Source: Tritrichomonas foetus | Taxonomy: Eukaryota; Parabasalia; Tritrichomonadida; Tritrichomonadidae | DNA: 36,507 bases | Direction: 5' to 3' | Assembly (NCBI GenBank): GCA_001839685.1 | Contig: MLAK01000856.1 | Coordinates: forward strand, 17,515 to 54,021 | Shown: piece after piece, positions 10,282 to 19,727 of the stretch | Layout: every line of letters starts with the position of its first letter | How positions within the stretch are numbered: the first letter of the stretch is position 1 | Made by a program: the position numbers and the translations under genes | The notes under the pieces: generated by a model | The model's input: the letters and a program-made list of their open reading frames with translations, nothing else | The model's database searches: none | Told to the model about the DNA's origin: nothing

Positions 10282-10727
10282 AAAGTAATTCATTTATTAA
10301 TTCTATCTTTGTTCTTTTTGATGTGAAATAGTTGCTATGTACAAGTGTTTGAGATATATTAGTTTATGTTTCTTTCATTTGTTCTTGTCATATAAATGAA
10401 ACAAAAATAATGAAGTGAAATGAATGACACAAATAATCAGGAACATCTGATTGGATTCTATATATTGAGCAAATTAAATAAGAATTATTGAGTAATTATA
10501 CAATTATGATGTTTGACAGTAGCAATTTGAAAATCCAAGGAATTTTATAAAATATTGCAGATTTTAGATATCTGAATAAGAATTTTTATTTTCGATTTAT
10601 TAGCATTTCAACTTATAGTAGAGATGGTAATAATCATGTATGCACAAATTCGATCATAAAAAAGTCTCTATATATTGGAGAAATAAGGAAATTAAAAAGT
10701 AAAAAAAGTACTATTTATTTAGAGGTG
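10282..10727. other. Non-coding 3' part of the transposon
   Basis: AT-rich sequence between the transposase stop and the right terminal repeat. I see no reading frame of note and no second gene. The base composition resembles the host. Confidence 0.7.
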
Positions 10728-10769
10728 GGACACACTTTTATTAGTGGGACATACTTTTATTAATGACTG
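10728..10769 (-). repeat. Right terminal inverted repeat of the transposon
   Basis: Exact inverted copy of 8706-8747. The two internal sub-repeats fall at 10728-10745 and 10747-10764 in inverted orientation. Outside it the sequence reads TATAT and then an N, mirroring the TA run on the left side. The true repeat could therefore be a few bases longer. Confidence 0.93.
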
Positions 10770-10775
10770 TATATN

Positions 10776-11924
10776 GGAAGCAGTATTATAATCTTTGTGA
10801 TTCTTGGAAAAAAAGCTTCTCACAATTTTTTTTTAAGCTTCCTCCAAAATACATCGTATAAAGATCGCTTTTTGACCCAAGATTGATCTTATTTTTTTAT
10901 ATGATGTGCAGGTAGCTTTCACCAGAATAAATGTGCTATTTTTAAGGAATTTCTACCAAGCATTTTCGAAAAATGACTTTTTTTATGAAACATTTTTTTT
11001 TTCTAAAATTCATTTTTCAGAAGGTGCGAATAACTTTTTTTTGAAAATTAATTTTTATTTGATATTGATATTATATGGTTAATAAATTGGCAATAATATA
11101 TTGCAAATAAAGATTGTTTTTTCTGTGATTTTTTGAAGTTTGGGGAAATTGAATAGACATTCAAAAAGTTTCACCAAAAAACATCCTTTTTTACAGATAT
11201 TGGTAGAAGCAGAGGAATACTTTGAAAATGTGATATATTTATATTATATTATATTTATTGAAATTCTACGAAGAATTATAGCGAAATAATGAAAATTCGA
11301 GTTTTTTAGGATTTTTATTTCAATTTTTTTCAGAAAAGAATGTTGTGTTAGAATATGAGTGTTCAAAAATAAATGGTCTATCATAAATATACATGGTATT
11401 TATTTGTAATTATACTCGAAAAAATTAGAAAATATTAAGTAGATGATGTGTAAAAATTCAAAAATAAAAAAACTCTTTGGTGTACAGAACGGCCTATTCA
11501 TTATTTTTTTAATTTCACTTGATAAAAATAAATTATATCAAAAATAACTAGGATTTGGGGTTAGAGATCCTGAAAAATTGAAAAACCACGGTTTTAGAAA
11601 TTATTATTTTTTCTACCCTTTAAAACCATTTAAACTTCAAATTAATTATATATTCATAATATTTAAATATAAATAAGATTATACTATGAAATTTAAATCA
11701 AATTAATAATTTTTTACTGAAAAAAAATCAAATATCATTTTTCGAAATTGTCAAGTGACCAAGCTTCTGAACAATTTAATAATCATATATCGATAGTCTA
11801 TCTAGTATGTAACGATGCAGTGTTTTTCTTTTTTCCAGAAACTTATCCTGTCTGGAGAAAAAGTTGATTCAAATTATCTTTATACGATGTCATGAAATTC
11901 TTCATTTTTATCATTAGGAAAGAA
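10776..11924. other. AT-rich intergenic region with no recognisable gene
   Basis: Over 1.1 kb of A/T-rich sequence with T-runs and frequent stops in all frames. I find no long frame, RNA gene or clear repeat. It begins right after the transposon and an undetermined base at 10775. Confidence 0.65.
11911..11915 (+). promoter_or_regulatory. Inr-like element of the decayed gene
   Basis: TCATT (followed by A) matches TCA+1Y(T/A). The presumed +1 A (11913) lies 12 nt upstream of an ATG at 11925 that opens the broken frame described in the next entry. The short leader is typical of trichomonad genes. Confidence 0.4.
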
Positions 11925-12570
11925 ATGAAAGATAACAATTTAAGGAAATAAAAATGATTTGTATATTAAATCAATTATAAATTCATTGAAAGAAACTTTA
12001 AAGGAAAAGTTAAAAGACGAAACTGTGAAGCCAATGATGGCGCATCAGTTTTATAGAATGTCAAAAACAAATTTGGAATCGTTTTTAATTACTCATTGTC
12101 ATGTTAGTTTTCCTTTAACAAAGCAAATATATGAAGAAGCATTTTTAGAATTTTTCTAAAGATATACAAGCAACACTAAGTGTGCAGTTTCGAACTTCAA
12201 ATGACCTTCAAATGCAAACTTTAATGATACAGCATGGTTAATTTAATTATTGAACAGTTCATACTGTTAAGAGTGGAACAGAAAAATCCTTAATGAATGA
12301 CCAATCAAAAAATTTGGCCAATATAGGAACTAAAATGTTAATAAATCAACAAAAGTGCTTTGTATTATTATTGAAAAATCTCAATTTCGAAATAAAATTG
12401 TGGCATTGTTGAATCTTTTGTTTCTTGAACCTGTCAATTTGAGAATGAAACAACGGATTTACCGAATTTTGACTATGAAAGTGAAAAATTTTGGCAAGGA
12501 AGTCAATTTCAAATTCTAAATAATAAGAATAATGAGCCACATCGTATTTCCAACAAATGATATTCATCAA
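11925..12570 (+). pseudogene. Decayed gene remnant, family not recognised
   Basis: Coding-like stretches continue through successive frames. From ATG 11925 the frame runs eight codons to a TAA. A one-base shift at about 11945 joins a 70-odd-codon frame (motifs LKETLKEKLKDETVK and HVSFPLTKQIYEEAF) that ends at 12157-12159. A further shift continues into SKDIQATLSVQFRTSNDLQ, which ends near 12240. Coding-like frames recur at about 12270-12410 and 12410-12520. Several independent shifts and stops point to a dead gene rather than one sequencing error. I cannot name the family. Chance open frames in AT-rich DNA are the alternative, so confidence is limited and the right boundary is approximate. 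Confidence 0.35.
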
Positions 12571-12802
12571 AATGATTTACTATTATGTATTATGAGCCTC
12601 AAAGCTTCGAGGATATATTTACATTGAATTGAAATATTGGAGTTACAACATTTTTTACCCAATGTTAAAAATAATTCTTAGATAATATTAAATCATTGTT
12701 ATTTATATTAGGTTTTGTACTATGCCAAATATGCTTTTTTTATACGACTGCTTTTTTATACAAAGGAGGTAATATTTTGTATTTGGGGGTTGGTTTACTT
12801 TC

Positions 12803-14068
12803 TTATAATATATATTTATTCTTGTATGTTTTCTGGAAATGTTTAATCATTTCAAGAGCTTCTGAAATTGGAGTTTCAAATCCTACGTTTCTCAAGGAGA
12901 AGTCAACACTTGCATTCAACAAAAGTGCATCAGCACGTGAAAAATCTGCATCACTGTATGCAAACTCAGAATAAACTTTATCGTTTTCATGGTTGTCGCA
13001 AACAGTTGAATATGTTAGAAGCGACATTCCATTCAATTCATCATTTGATGCAATGACTGACATAAAAATATCATTAATTGGTCTTTTCACGAAAATTGGA
13101 CCAACGTTTGATAAGGCTGTTGCTTTTCCAGGTACTGGCTCTAAAATATGTGGTTCAGTTGCCATTTTCTTTAAAGTGACCATCGTTTTGTAATGACATC
13201 CTTCATTAAATCCTTTATTCAAACTTTCTCGCATTTGGCGTGTAAGATCTGTTACATTCTGCTTTTCATTGATATTAGCATAAGTCAAAATATGCGAAAC
13301 ATATTGGCACATATTCCAATGATTATAGAGATATCCATTTGGAATGTATCTTCGCATGTCAACAACTGTACAAAGACCACAAGGATCTAATTTATCATTA
13401 TAAGCAGCAATTGAAAGAGTAAATGCAGCCCACAATGCTTCAGTTAATCCTTTAACCTTTCCTTTTTGTTCACCATTTTTCATATAACATGTTAGATCTT
13501 TAATTTTGCTGGAACAGACTTCAAATAAACCACGGCTTGCCTTTTTATCTGGTTTGAGTTTCGGGAAAATTCGAGAAATGTCTTTTGCATGTGAATAATA
13601 TGTGTAATTAGAATTTTCATATTGATGGAGTGATTTTCCAACAAGCTCATAAGCTGAAATTGGAAGTGGTTCTGGATTTGGCTGCCCATCCTTCACAATA
13701 TTTTCCACAATCGTTTTCAAGTAACCACCATCACCACAAAGGTGATCACAATTGATAGAAATTATATTATCTCGAACAGCCAATGATGCCATTGCTTCTT
13801 TTTGTGGCAAAGTATGATTATCAAAGTGCCACTCAGCAATGTCAGAAAAAGTTGTGATTGATTTTGGAATTTCAAAAATTTCAGGCTTCTTTTCATGATG
13901 AACAAGGTTATTTCCATCAGATTTCACATGGAGAGCAACAACATACTTTTCAAGTTTTTGAAGAATCTCAGGAACATATTTTTTATCTTCAAGTTCAAGA
14001 ACAAGTTGTGTACAGCATGGTGCAACTAAGTGCATTGATTCAAGAGGGTCAGCTCTTCTGGATATCAT
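12803..14068 (-). CDS. CoA-dependent acyltransferase-like protein (condensation/alcohol acetyltransferase superfamily)
   Basis: The protein is about 421 residues from the chosen start. It carries the superfamily active-site signature HxxxDG as His109-Leu-Cys-Gly-Asp113-Gly114, where the His is the general base. A second conserved stretch, VVDMRRYIPNG near 236-246, matches the Asp-Arg motif seen in alcohol acetyltransferases and condensation domains. The early RRADPLESMH segment resembles the start of such enzymes. It would transfer an acyl group from CoA or a carrier to an alcohol or amine; the substrate is unknown. The frame is open upstream to an ATG at 14291-14293, which would add 75 Ile/Leu/Tyr-rich residues. 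I prefer ATG 14066-14068 because Inr-like motifs lie 28 and 37 nt upstream. It is divergent from the coiled-coil gene starting at 14360. Superfamily membership is likely; exact function is not known. Confidence 0.75.
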   Translation of the reverse strand: MISRRADPLESMHLVAPCCTQLVLELEDKKYVPEILQKLEKYVVALHVKSDGNNLVHHEKKPEIFEIPKSITTFSDIAEWHFDNHTLPQKEAMASLAVRDNIISINCDHLCGDGGYLKTIVENIVKDGQPNPEPLPISAYELVGKSLHQYENSNYTYYSHAKDISRIFPKLKPDKKASRGLFEVCSSKIKDLTCYMKNGEQKGKVKGLTEALWAAFTLSIAAYNDKLDPCGLCTVVDMRRYIPNGYLYNHWNMCQYVSHILTYANINEKQNVTDLTRQMRESLNKGFNEGCHYKTMVTLKKMATEPHILEPVPGKATALSNVGPIFVKRPINDIFMSVIASNDELNGMSLLTYSTVCDNHENDKVYSEFAYSDADFSRADALLLNASVDFSLRNVGFETPISEALEMIKHFQKTYKNKYIL

Positions 14069-14093
14069 TTTCAGGAATCTTCTTTGAGAATCC

Positions 14094-14107
14094 AATGAAA
14101 AAAGTGA
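14094..14107 (-). promoter_or_regulatory. Double Inr-like element of the acyltransferase gene
   Basis: On the minus strand TCACT (14107-14103) and TCATT (14098-14094) stand close together, separated by four T residues. The presumed start sites are 37 and 28 nt upstream of the ATG at 14068. The arrangement recalls extended trichomonad initiators in which two TCAY cores are repeated. Confidence 0.45.
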
Positions 14108-14346
14108 TCTAAAAATTGAATACAATTGAATTAATTGAAATATTGATAGTTTTACATTTTGTTTGCAAGCCGAAATTGACCACATTAAACTTTTTATGTA
14201 TATATATGGTCTTTTCGTTTTTAAGCCATATAAACATGGAAAAAGTTGGGTTGTTTTTTTGAGAGAATAAATTAACGTAAATAAGTTGACCATTTTTCAT
14301 TTGAATAACATTACAAATTTTTGTAACGTTTTTCCTATTCAAAAAG

Positions 14347-14351
14347 TCACT
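14347..14351 (+). promoter_or_regulatory. Initiator (Inr) of the coiled-coil gene
   Basis: TCACT followed by ATA fits TCA+1Y(T/A). The presumed +1 A at 14349 is 11 nt before the ATG at 14360, the short leader typical of Trichomonas transcripts. Confidence 0.6.
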
Positions 14352-14359
14352 ATAAAAAA

Positions 14360-16468
14360 ATGTCTGCAATTAAAATCCGAGATCTCCTGAATAGGGGAAC
14401 AATGATAGACGTTTCCTTGATGTCAGATGAGTTGAAAAAGATCCTTACAGAATTTTGTGAAATTATGAGCGATCATGGTGAAGAATTAAAATTTTTGCGG
14501 AATGAAATCAAAAAATTCTCGCCGAAAGATGAATCCTCAAAAGCTATTGAATCAATTAAAGAAGAAATCAAAAGGTTGACTGAACAAACTCTAAAAAACA
14601 CTCAAAATGATCGAATTTTGAATGATAATTTTGGGAAAATGATGATTAACATGGAGCGAAAATTAGCAAGAGAAGTAAAAGAATGCAAAGATGATTTATT
14701 GCTTGAAATGAATAATAAAACTCAAGAGGTTGATGGAAAATATATTATTTTGAATCAACAGTTTAAAAATATAAATGTGAAAACCGAAACGGTTATCACT
14801 AAAGAAATTGCAGGCATTAAAAATGATATTAAAAGAATTAATTCAATTATTGAAAAGAAAAAAGATCAATCGCTTGAATTACTTTCCCAAAAAATTGATG
14901 GCTTAGAAAAGCAATTTAAAGAAAAAGTAAATGAAATCAAAGAGAAAGATGATAAAATTGATAAAGAAATTGAAAGTGTCAGAAGTTTTGCTAAACAATA
15001 CAATCAAGATTTTATGGATGAACTTCATTATTTGAATGGGGAATTAAAAGAATTAAAAAGACTTGTTGCTGAAGCTCCTCAACTCGATATTGACGGCCAA
15101 GTAGACACAGAAACACTTGTGCATGCAATTCAGAGAGATTCTCGTCGAATTGATAATTTTAATGAAATCATTGTTTCTGTTCGTGATCAAAACGATAGAA
15201 TTTCAGCACTTTGTAAATCACTTGCGAAATCTTTTGAGGAATTACAACTTCAAATTCATGATTTCGAAGTTGAGCATAATTCTACGAAAATGTCTTTAAT
15301 TAATCAAATTGATCAAAGTTTTGTAAATACAGAAATAATTCGTAAAGACTTCGCCAGAGTTGAATCTAATATCGAAGATGTTGTTGGGAATAGTTTAAGA
15401 TCAATATCTTCAATTTCTTCAACTTTTGAAACATTAATTACTTTTTTGAGTAAAATTACAACAAGACCACTTCCAAAATTTGCTCAATTTGATGATGAAG
15501 TTCTTGAATTTCAAACTCTTTTTGATACTGTAATGACTCAGAAAGAGTATAAAGAAACAACTGATTATATTTCTCTGTGTTTATTGAACAAAGATCATAT
15601 TAATCGTCCTGTTGGTGAATTTTTAACTTCTGATGAAATTCAGCAACTTAAGACTCCATTTCAAACTCCTTTTATTGGAATTCCAACTCTAGATTCATTT
15701 GCAACTAAAAAGGACACACAAATTCGAAAGAAATCAATTTTTGATTTCAATAACATGCATGGTGCTGAACCTGTTGTTGTTACGAAAGAAGTTAAACCTA
15801 AGACCCAGATAAGTGATTTAGAAATGAAACATAGTATTCTAGAATTACAAAGAACAATTGCTAATTTGAAGGAACAAATGGAAATTGTTAGAAATGCATA
15901 TGATACTTCTATTGCAAATAAAGCTGATACACAAAGTGTTGAGAGAATGCTTGATAAAGTTCGCGCAATTAATTCAAAATTACAAAGTTCGATAAATCAA
16001 ATGCAAAATAACATGGTTAATTATGTATTGAAATCAGAAATCGAAACACTTTTAACAAATTCGTCAAAACAAATAAATCAACCAACCAATAACAACAATT
16101 CAAATTCTAATAATAATTATTCCTCGAATACTGATAATTTTGGGAATAATATGAATACTAATGATAATTTTGCTTATAATGGAAATAACCAAGGAAATAC
16201 TAATAATAATCAAGGTAATTTCTTAACAAATGAGAATGAATCACCAATTTCTTATACAACATTCGCAGAAAAAGCAGGTCGAATTAAAAATTTAATGAGT
16301 GATGGAAAATCTTCACTATCAACAGTTCCTATAAAAAAGGCTTTGCCTAATTTGGGGACTTCTGCAAGTTTAAGAGTTAATTCGCAAGCATATCATGCCA
16401 TTTATGGTTATTCATCTCAAAGAAATAATCATTATGTTCACCAAAGGCGGGCCCATTCACCAATTTAA
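14360..16468 (+). CDS. Coiled-coil protein with Asn-rich region, function unknown
   Basis: The protein is 702 residues. After a short N-terminus, Lys/Glu-rich heptad-type sequence predicts extended coiled coil at about residues 35-360, with a second coiled segment at about 490-560 (EMKHSILELQRTIANLKEQ). Residues about 570-630 are a low-complexity Asn/Ser tract encoded by AAT/AAC repeats. The tail is basic and aromatic, ending RRAHSPI. No transmembrane segment, signal peptide or catalytic motif is visible. Its shape would suit a cytoskeletal or basal-body scaffold, but that is inference from composition only. The ATG at 14360 is supported by the Inr 11 nt upstream. It is transcribed divergently from the acyltransferase gene. 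Confidence 0.9.
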   Translation: MSAIKIRDLLNRGTMIDVSLMSDELKKILTEFCEIMSDHGEELKFLRNEIKKFSPKDESSKAIESIKEEIKRLTEQTLKNTQNDRILNDNFGKMMINMERKLAREVKECKDDLLLEMNNKTQEVDGKYIILNQQFKNINVKTETVITKEIAGIKNDIKRINSIIEKKKDQSLELLSQKIDGLEKQFKEKVNEIKEKDDKIDKEIESVRSFAKQYNQDFMDELHYLNGELKELKRLVAEAPQLDIDGQVDTETLVHAIQRDSRRIDNFNEIIVSVRDQNDRISALCKSLAKSFEELQLQIHDFEVEHNSTKMSLINQIDQSFVNTEIIRKDFARVESNIEDVVGNSLRSISSISSTFETLITFLSKITTRPLPKFAQFDDEVLEFQTLFDTVMTQKEYKETTDYISLCLLNKDHINRPVGEFLTSDEIQQLKTPFQTPFIGIPTLDSFATKKDTQIRKKSIFDFNNMHGAEPVVVTKEVKPKTQISDLEMKHSILELQRTIANLKEQMEIVRNAYDTSIANKADTQSVERMLDKVRAINSKLQSSINQMQNNMVNYVLKSEIETLLTNSSKQINQPTNNNNSNSNNNYSSNTDNFGNNMNTNDNFAYNGNNQGNTNNNQGNFLTNENESPISYTTFAEKAGRIKNLMSDGKSSLSTVPIKKALPNLGTSASLRVNSQAYHAIYGYSSQRNNHYVHQRRAHSPI

Positions 16469-16914
16469 TATTTAATATTGTTTTGTAAATATTATGATTT
16501 CTACAAAATTGTTTCTTGTTTATTTTTTAGCCTTTTTCTGTTATTTGATATATTATTTACTTTAGAAATACATCATTGTCTCTGTGTTTTTCCGAATAGT
16601 AAAAAATCATTTGTTAATTTCATTCTATATTTATATTCCGCGTTTAATGACTTTTTGTTTATAAAATTCATCTTACAAAAATTGAAATACCTCATTAGCT
16701 TTTCATAATAAAGGCCTGTATCTCGAATAGAAAAAAATTATCAGAAAAATGCTCTTTCATAGAAAATAGGACAAGTAAATTGAATTTTAAAATAATAAAA
16801 AAATAATCACCCAAATTTTCAAAGAAATAAGAAGATTGGAGACAAAGAAAAAACAATATTTCTTTATTATAGATCGCTTTTTTGTTTCGCAAATTCTGAT
16901 CTATAATATTGAGT
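16469..16914. other. Intergenic region between the convergent coiled-coil and Myb genes
   Basis: AT-rich sequence with no supported gene. On the minus strand AATAAA (plus-strand 16863-16868) lies about 50 nt beyond the TGA that ends the Myb extension, and about 176 nt beyond the Myb TAG. The small plus-strand frame at 16478-16708 is Phe/Leu-rich noise. Confidence 0.55.
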
Positions 16915-17043
16915 TCATTGTAATTCATCTGCAAAGAACTCTTCAATAAAGACATCATCATCTTTAATTGTTGACCATATAATAGACCATAGACTGTGAT
17001 CACTCTCTTCTTCCAGTTCATCTGTAATTTTTGATTGCTGGGT
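16915..17043 (-). pseudogene. Possible original C-terminus of the Myb protein beyond an in-frame TAG
   Basis: Directly after the Myb TAG (17044-17046) the same frame stays open for 42 codons and closes with TGA at 16915-16917. The translation is strikingly non-random, acidic and aromatic, with DELEEESDHSLWS, IIWSTIKDDDVF and IEEFFADELQ. Such a Trp/Phe-plus-acidic tail would be reasonable for a transcription activation region. No frameshift is needed, only a single changed codon. It may be a lost C-terminus, a sequence error, or a readthrough extension. Confidence 0.5.
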
Positions 17044-17556
17044 CTAACATTGATGACAATCAATTTGTGCGATTTCTGGTTTTATAATATTAGATTCTGC
17101 TTCTGAAAGCAAAGCTGTATTTTTATTAGAAATTTCTTCTAAGTATTTTTTTATGTTGATATGGAGAACTCCACAATTCGAGCACATGCATACTCTTTTC
17201 AGCTTTGCATTCCAATGATTTTTAATTCCATTATCTGATCTTCCAGGAAGATGCTTAGCGATCATTGCCCATTTATGGCCAATTTCATTAACTTTTTTAA
17301 CGATTATCATGTCCTCTTCAAGTGACCACGGTTCAAAAGAATTCTTTGGAGAGAGGTAGTTTATCCATCTATCTCTGCATTGTCTAATTGTTCTCCCAGG
17401 AATCTGTTGAGCGACATATTCCCAATTTACAAATTCGCCTGATGTCATTATTTGAAAAAGCTTTTCATCTTCATCTCTGGTGAAGACTCTCCTTCTCACT
17501 TTAGAGATTTTGTAAGGCGATATATATTTATTGTTTTTTCCAGAACATTCGGTCAT
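17044..17556 (-). CDS. R2R3 Myb-like transcription factor
   Basis: Small R2R3 Myb proteins are an expanded family in trichomonads, and some bind promoter elements such as TAACGATA. This 170-residue protein has repeat R2 at about 21-69 with spaced aromatics Phe25, Trp45 and Trp64 (GRTIRQCRDRW). R3 lies at about 73-121 with Trp77, Trp96 and Trp115 (GRSDNGIKNHW). Both recognition helices look intact. Just after R3 is Cys-rich RVCMCSNCGVLH, unusual but too short to call a zinc site. ATG 17554-17556 is supported by an Inr 18 nt upstream. The stop is TAG, followed by 42 more coding-looking codons in the same frame, so the protein may be truncated while keeping its DNA-binding domain. Confidence 0.93.
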   Translation of the reverse strand: MTECSGKNNKYISPYKISKVRRRVFTRDEDEKLFQIMTSGEFVNWEYVAQQIPGRTIRQCRDRWINYLSPKNSFEPWSLEEDMIIVKKVNEIGHKWAMIAKHLPGRSDNGIKNHWNAKLKRVCMCSNCGVLHINIKKYLEEISNKNTALLSEAESNIIKPEIAQIDCHQC

Positions 17557-17571
17557 GAGTTTAATATAAAT

Positions 17572-17576
17572 AATGA
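17572..17576 (-). promoter_or_regulatory. Initiator (Inr) of the Myb gene
   Basis: The minus strand reads TTATTCATTATTTA, containing TCATT. The presumed +1 A (position 17574) is 18 nt upstream of the ATG. It agrees well with TCA+1Y(T/A) and its usual T/A-rich surroundings. Confidence 0.6.
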
Positions 17577-18655
17577 ATAAGATAAATTTTTCAATTTTTT
17601 GTATGAAATTATATGTGAATATTGAGTGGAATAAAAGTGATGAAAAAAAAATTGATAATGTATATTTCCAATTTCATTTCATTTCATGGGTTCCTTGAAG
17701 GATTTACCTTCTATTATTTTACCAATCTGATTTTCTTGAAATTAAAAAGTATCGATTTTTGAATTAACATTTTATGAATTTTATTAAATTAATACATTTT
17801 GTTCATTTCATTCATTTTTTTTCTTAAGTTTAGTTGTAAAAAAGATGAATTAATTCAATTTCATTCTTTTCAAATGACTTCAAATATTGTGGTAAAGGTT
17901 AAATTCATTATTTCCAATTCTTAACATTGAAATTGACTGTCAACAAATTTGGACATGAAAAACCTCTGTTGAAATAATAATAAAAAAAATTTTTTATCAT
18001 GATTAGATGCTATAGTATTGCTCTATAAAGATACTTAAGCTTCATAATTCCCATTAATAATAGGATAACTTGATTAATAATTTGTACAAATATTCAATAT
18101 CTTTTCTATGAGAAATTTCGCTGATGTATTATAATTTATAACTCATTATCCGAAGATATTCTTAAGAAATTTATGATCATGATATCAATCTATCATATGA
18201 TGTTGTTCAACAGTAGAATTGAATTGTCACAAAAATTGATTTGATTATGATCGTAACTACTGAAAATTGTATTAAAATATCATCAATATTCAGAAACCAT
18301 TGAATGTCCGAATTTTGAAAACAAAAAGGCATTTTTTTTAATATTTGTTGCCAAATCTGAATTCTTGGAATAATTTCATGCCGGAAAAAATAGCCTATTA
18401 CTTTTAGCACATATTTACATATTTTTCTGAAGGAAATACGAGAAATATTGGTAAATTCATATTATAATTTACTTTATCTTTCCAAATCACTAAAAATTTT
18501 AAAATTTGGAGGTAATTTACCAAAAATATTAGTAAATACACCAAATTTAATGATATTGTACATTGCTGAAGAAAAAAAAAGAATAAACTTTTCTTTCTTG
18601 AGTGTGGCTCATTAAGTTTGTGCGTGGTCAGACTCTAATCAAAATAGTTGGCCTC

Positions 18656-18700
18656 AAAAAACAGGGGATAACAATTTTCAGATGTTATTCTCTGTTTTTT
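18656..18700. other. Imperfect inverted repeat (hairpin) followed by T-run
   Basis: The left arm AAAAAACAGGGGATAAC (18656-18672) pairs with the right arm GTTATTCTCTGTTTTTT (18684-18700). This gives 17 pairs, two of them G-T wobbles, around an 11-nt loop. The region around 18600-18670 is slightly GC-richer than its surroundings. It may be a structured RNA, a small inverted-repeat remnant, or chance. Confidence 0.5.
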
Positions 18701-18973
18701 TATACAAGTTTGTCGCAAAATTGAGAAAAAATACAAAAACATCATGAATTAGGGTTCAACCGTTGTATTGGCTTTGAAAAAAATGAATATAATTTATTAG
18801 TGTGTTAAATCATCATATTACCTTAAATGAAACACAAAAAGACAATTTTTTTGGACGATGGAAACATTTTCGAATTATTTTTTTGTTTTTCCGAAATACT
18901 TGCACATCTAAAGAGATAGATTAAATAAGAATCTAGTTCCATAATGTTTTTGGGAAAAATAATTCGCAGTATG

Positions 18974-18975
<2 letters not shown>

Positions 18976-19004
<29 letters not shown>
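18976..19004. repeat. Homopolymer run of 29 T
   Basis: An uninterrupted T29 tract. It could be slippage-expanded low-complexity DNA or, read on the minus strand, a poly(A)-like tail of retroposed sequence; nothing next to it is recognisable as such. Confidence 0.9.
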
Positions 19005-19727
19005 GACAATATACGATACATGTTTCAGGAATCTGTTAAAATTTAGGTTGATATTTGATATTATAATCTATTTTACTTCATTAAAGAAAGAAAAAAGACG
19101 ATAACAGTAACAATAATTGTAAGAATGGAAATATCTGTATTTGTCAATATTACGGTCAATAGATCAATTGTAAGAATAGGTTTTTATCTTTGATCAGAAA
19201 AGAGAATACATTTATGGGAAAATTCCTGAGCAGAATTCTCTCAAAACATTTCAATTCATAGAAACTACTTTTCATTAGTATTAATGATCTTTTTCTTTGA
19301 AAAACGTGAAAATTTAATGATTATTTGTCCAAAATTCTAAGAATTGTTAATATCTGTTGTACTATTTTGCTTCACCGTGATAAATTTACAATAATAAGAA
19401 AATCAACATATCGGAAAACAATGTCACGAAATAACATGCACAATAATAATTGTCAATTATGGAGCTTTTTGTCGGAAAAATACTCTAATCCTAAACCATA
19501 GTTCTTATGATAAATCCTTTCTGTCATTTTTGTGGGTTTCCTCAATTTTTACTAATTTGTCTTACTTTCTCTTGCAATATTGATTATAATATGATTTAGG
19601 TCGTATTTAATCTTGATTTCAAATTGAAAGATCACATAATTTTCTGTTCTTAAGAAAATTTTACCTTAATTTGATAAAATGATTAATCATTAAAAAACTG
19701 CATTTTGTATATTTATGGCAATATAAT

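Larger units (their letters stand above)
8706..10769 (+). mobile_element. Complete pogo-like (Tc1/mariner superfamily) DNA transposon
   Basis: The element is 2064 bp and bounded by 42-bp terminal inverted repeats (8706-8747 and 10728-10769) that are identical base for base, beginning CAGTCATTAATAAAAG. TA dinucleotides flank both ends (8704-8705 and 10770-10771), as expected for Tc1/mariner/pogo insertion at TA. It carries one intact transposase gene with about 50 bp of 5' leader and about 450 bp of non-coding 3' sequence. Perfect repeats plus an uninterrupted DDD transposase suggest recent insertion. It sits in the 3' flank of the BEACH gene, about 90 bp after its stop, and does not interrupt a recognised gene. 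An undetermined base lies at 10775, just outside the right end. The pogo assignment comes from the transposase sequence. Confidence 0.93.
17577..19727. other. Gene-poor AT-rich region upstream of the Myb gene and downstream of the VPS13-like gene
   Basis: No gene can be supported in this 2.1 kb; small frames are short and of A/T-run composition. Visible structure is limited to a hairpin at 18656-18700 and a run of 29 T at 18976-19004. No tRNA or rRNA is recognisable. Confidence 0.6.

Noticed and set aside
12170..12190. ACTAAGTGTGCAG resembling a trichomonad 3' splice motif
   Set aside because: It departs from the fixed ACTAACACACAG motif at several positions and no matching 5' splice site gives a joined frame.
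14109..14369. 86-codon minus-strand frame opposite the start of the coiled-coil gene
   Set aside because: It overlaps the divergent promoter region, has no motif and A/T-run composition.
16695..17063. 122-codon minus-strand frame next to the Myb gene
   Set aside because: The shifted frame over the same bases is a shadow; the Myb frame itself continues past its stop with better coding character.
18656..18700. U6-like ACAGAGA on the minus strand within the hairpin
   Set aside because: The following conserved U6 sequence (AGCAUGG region) is absent; the match is a chance heptamer.
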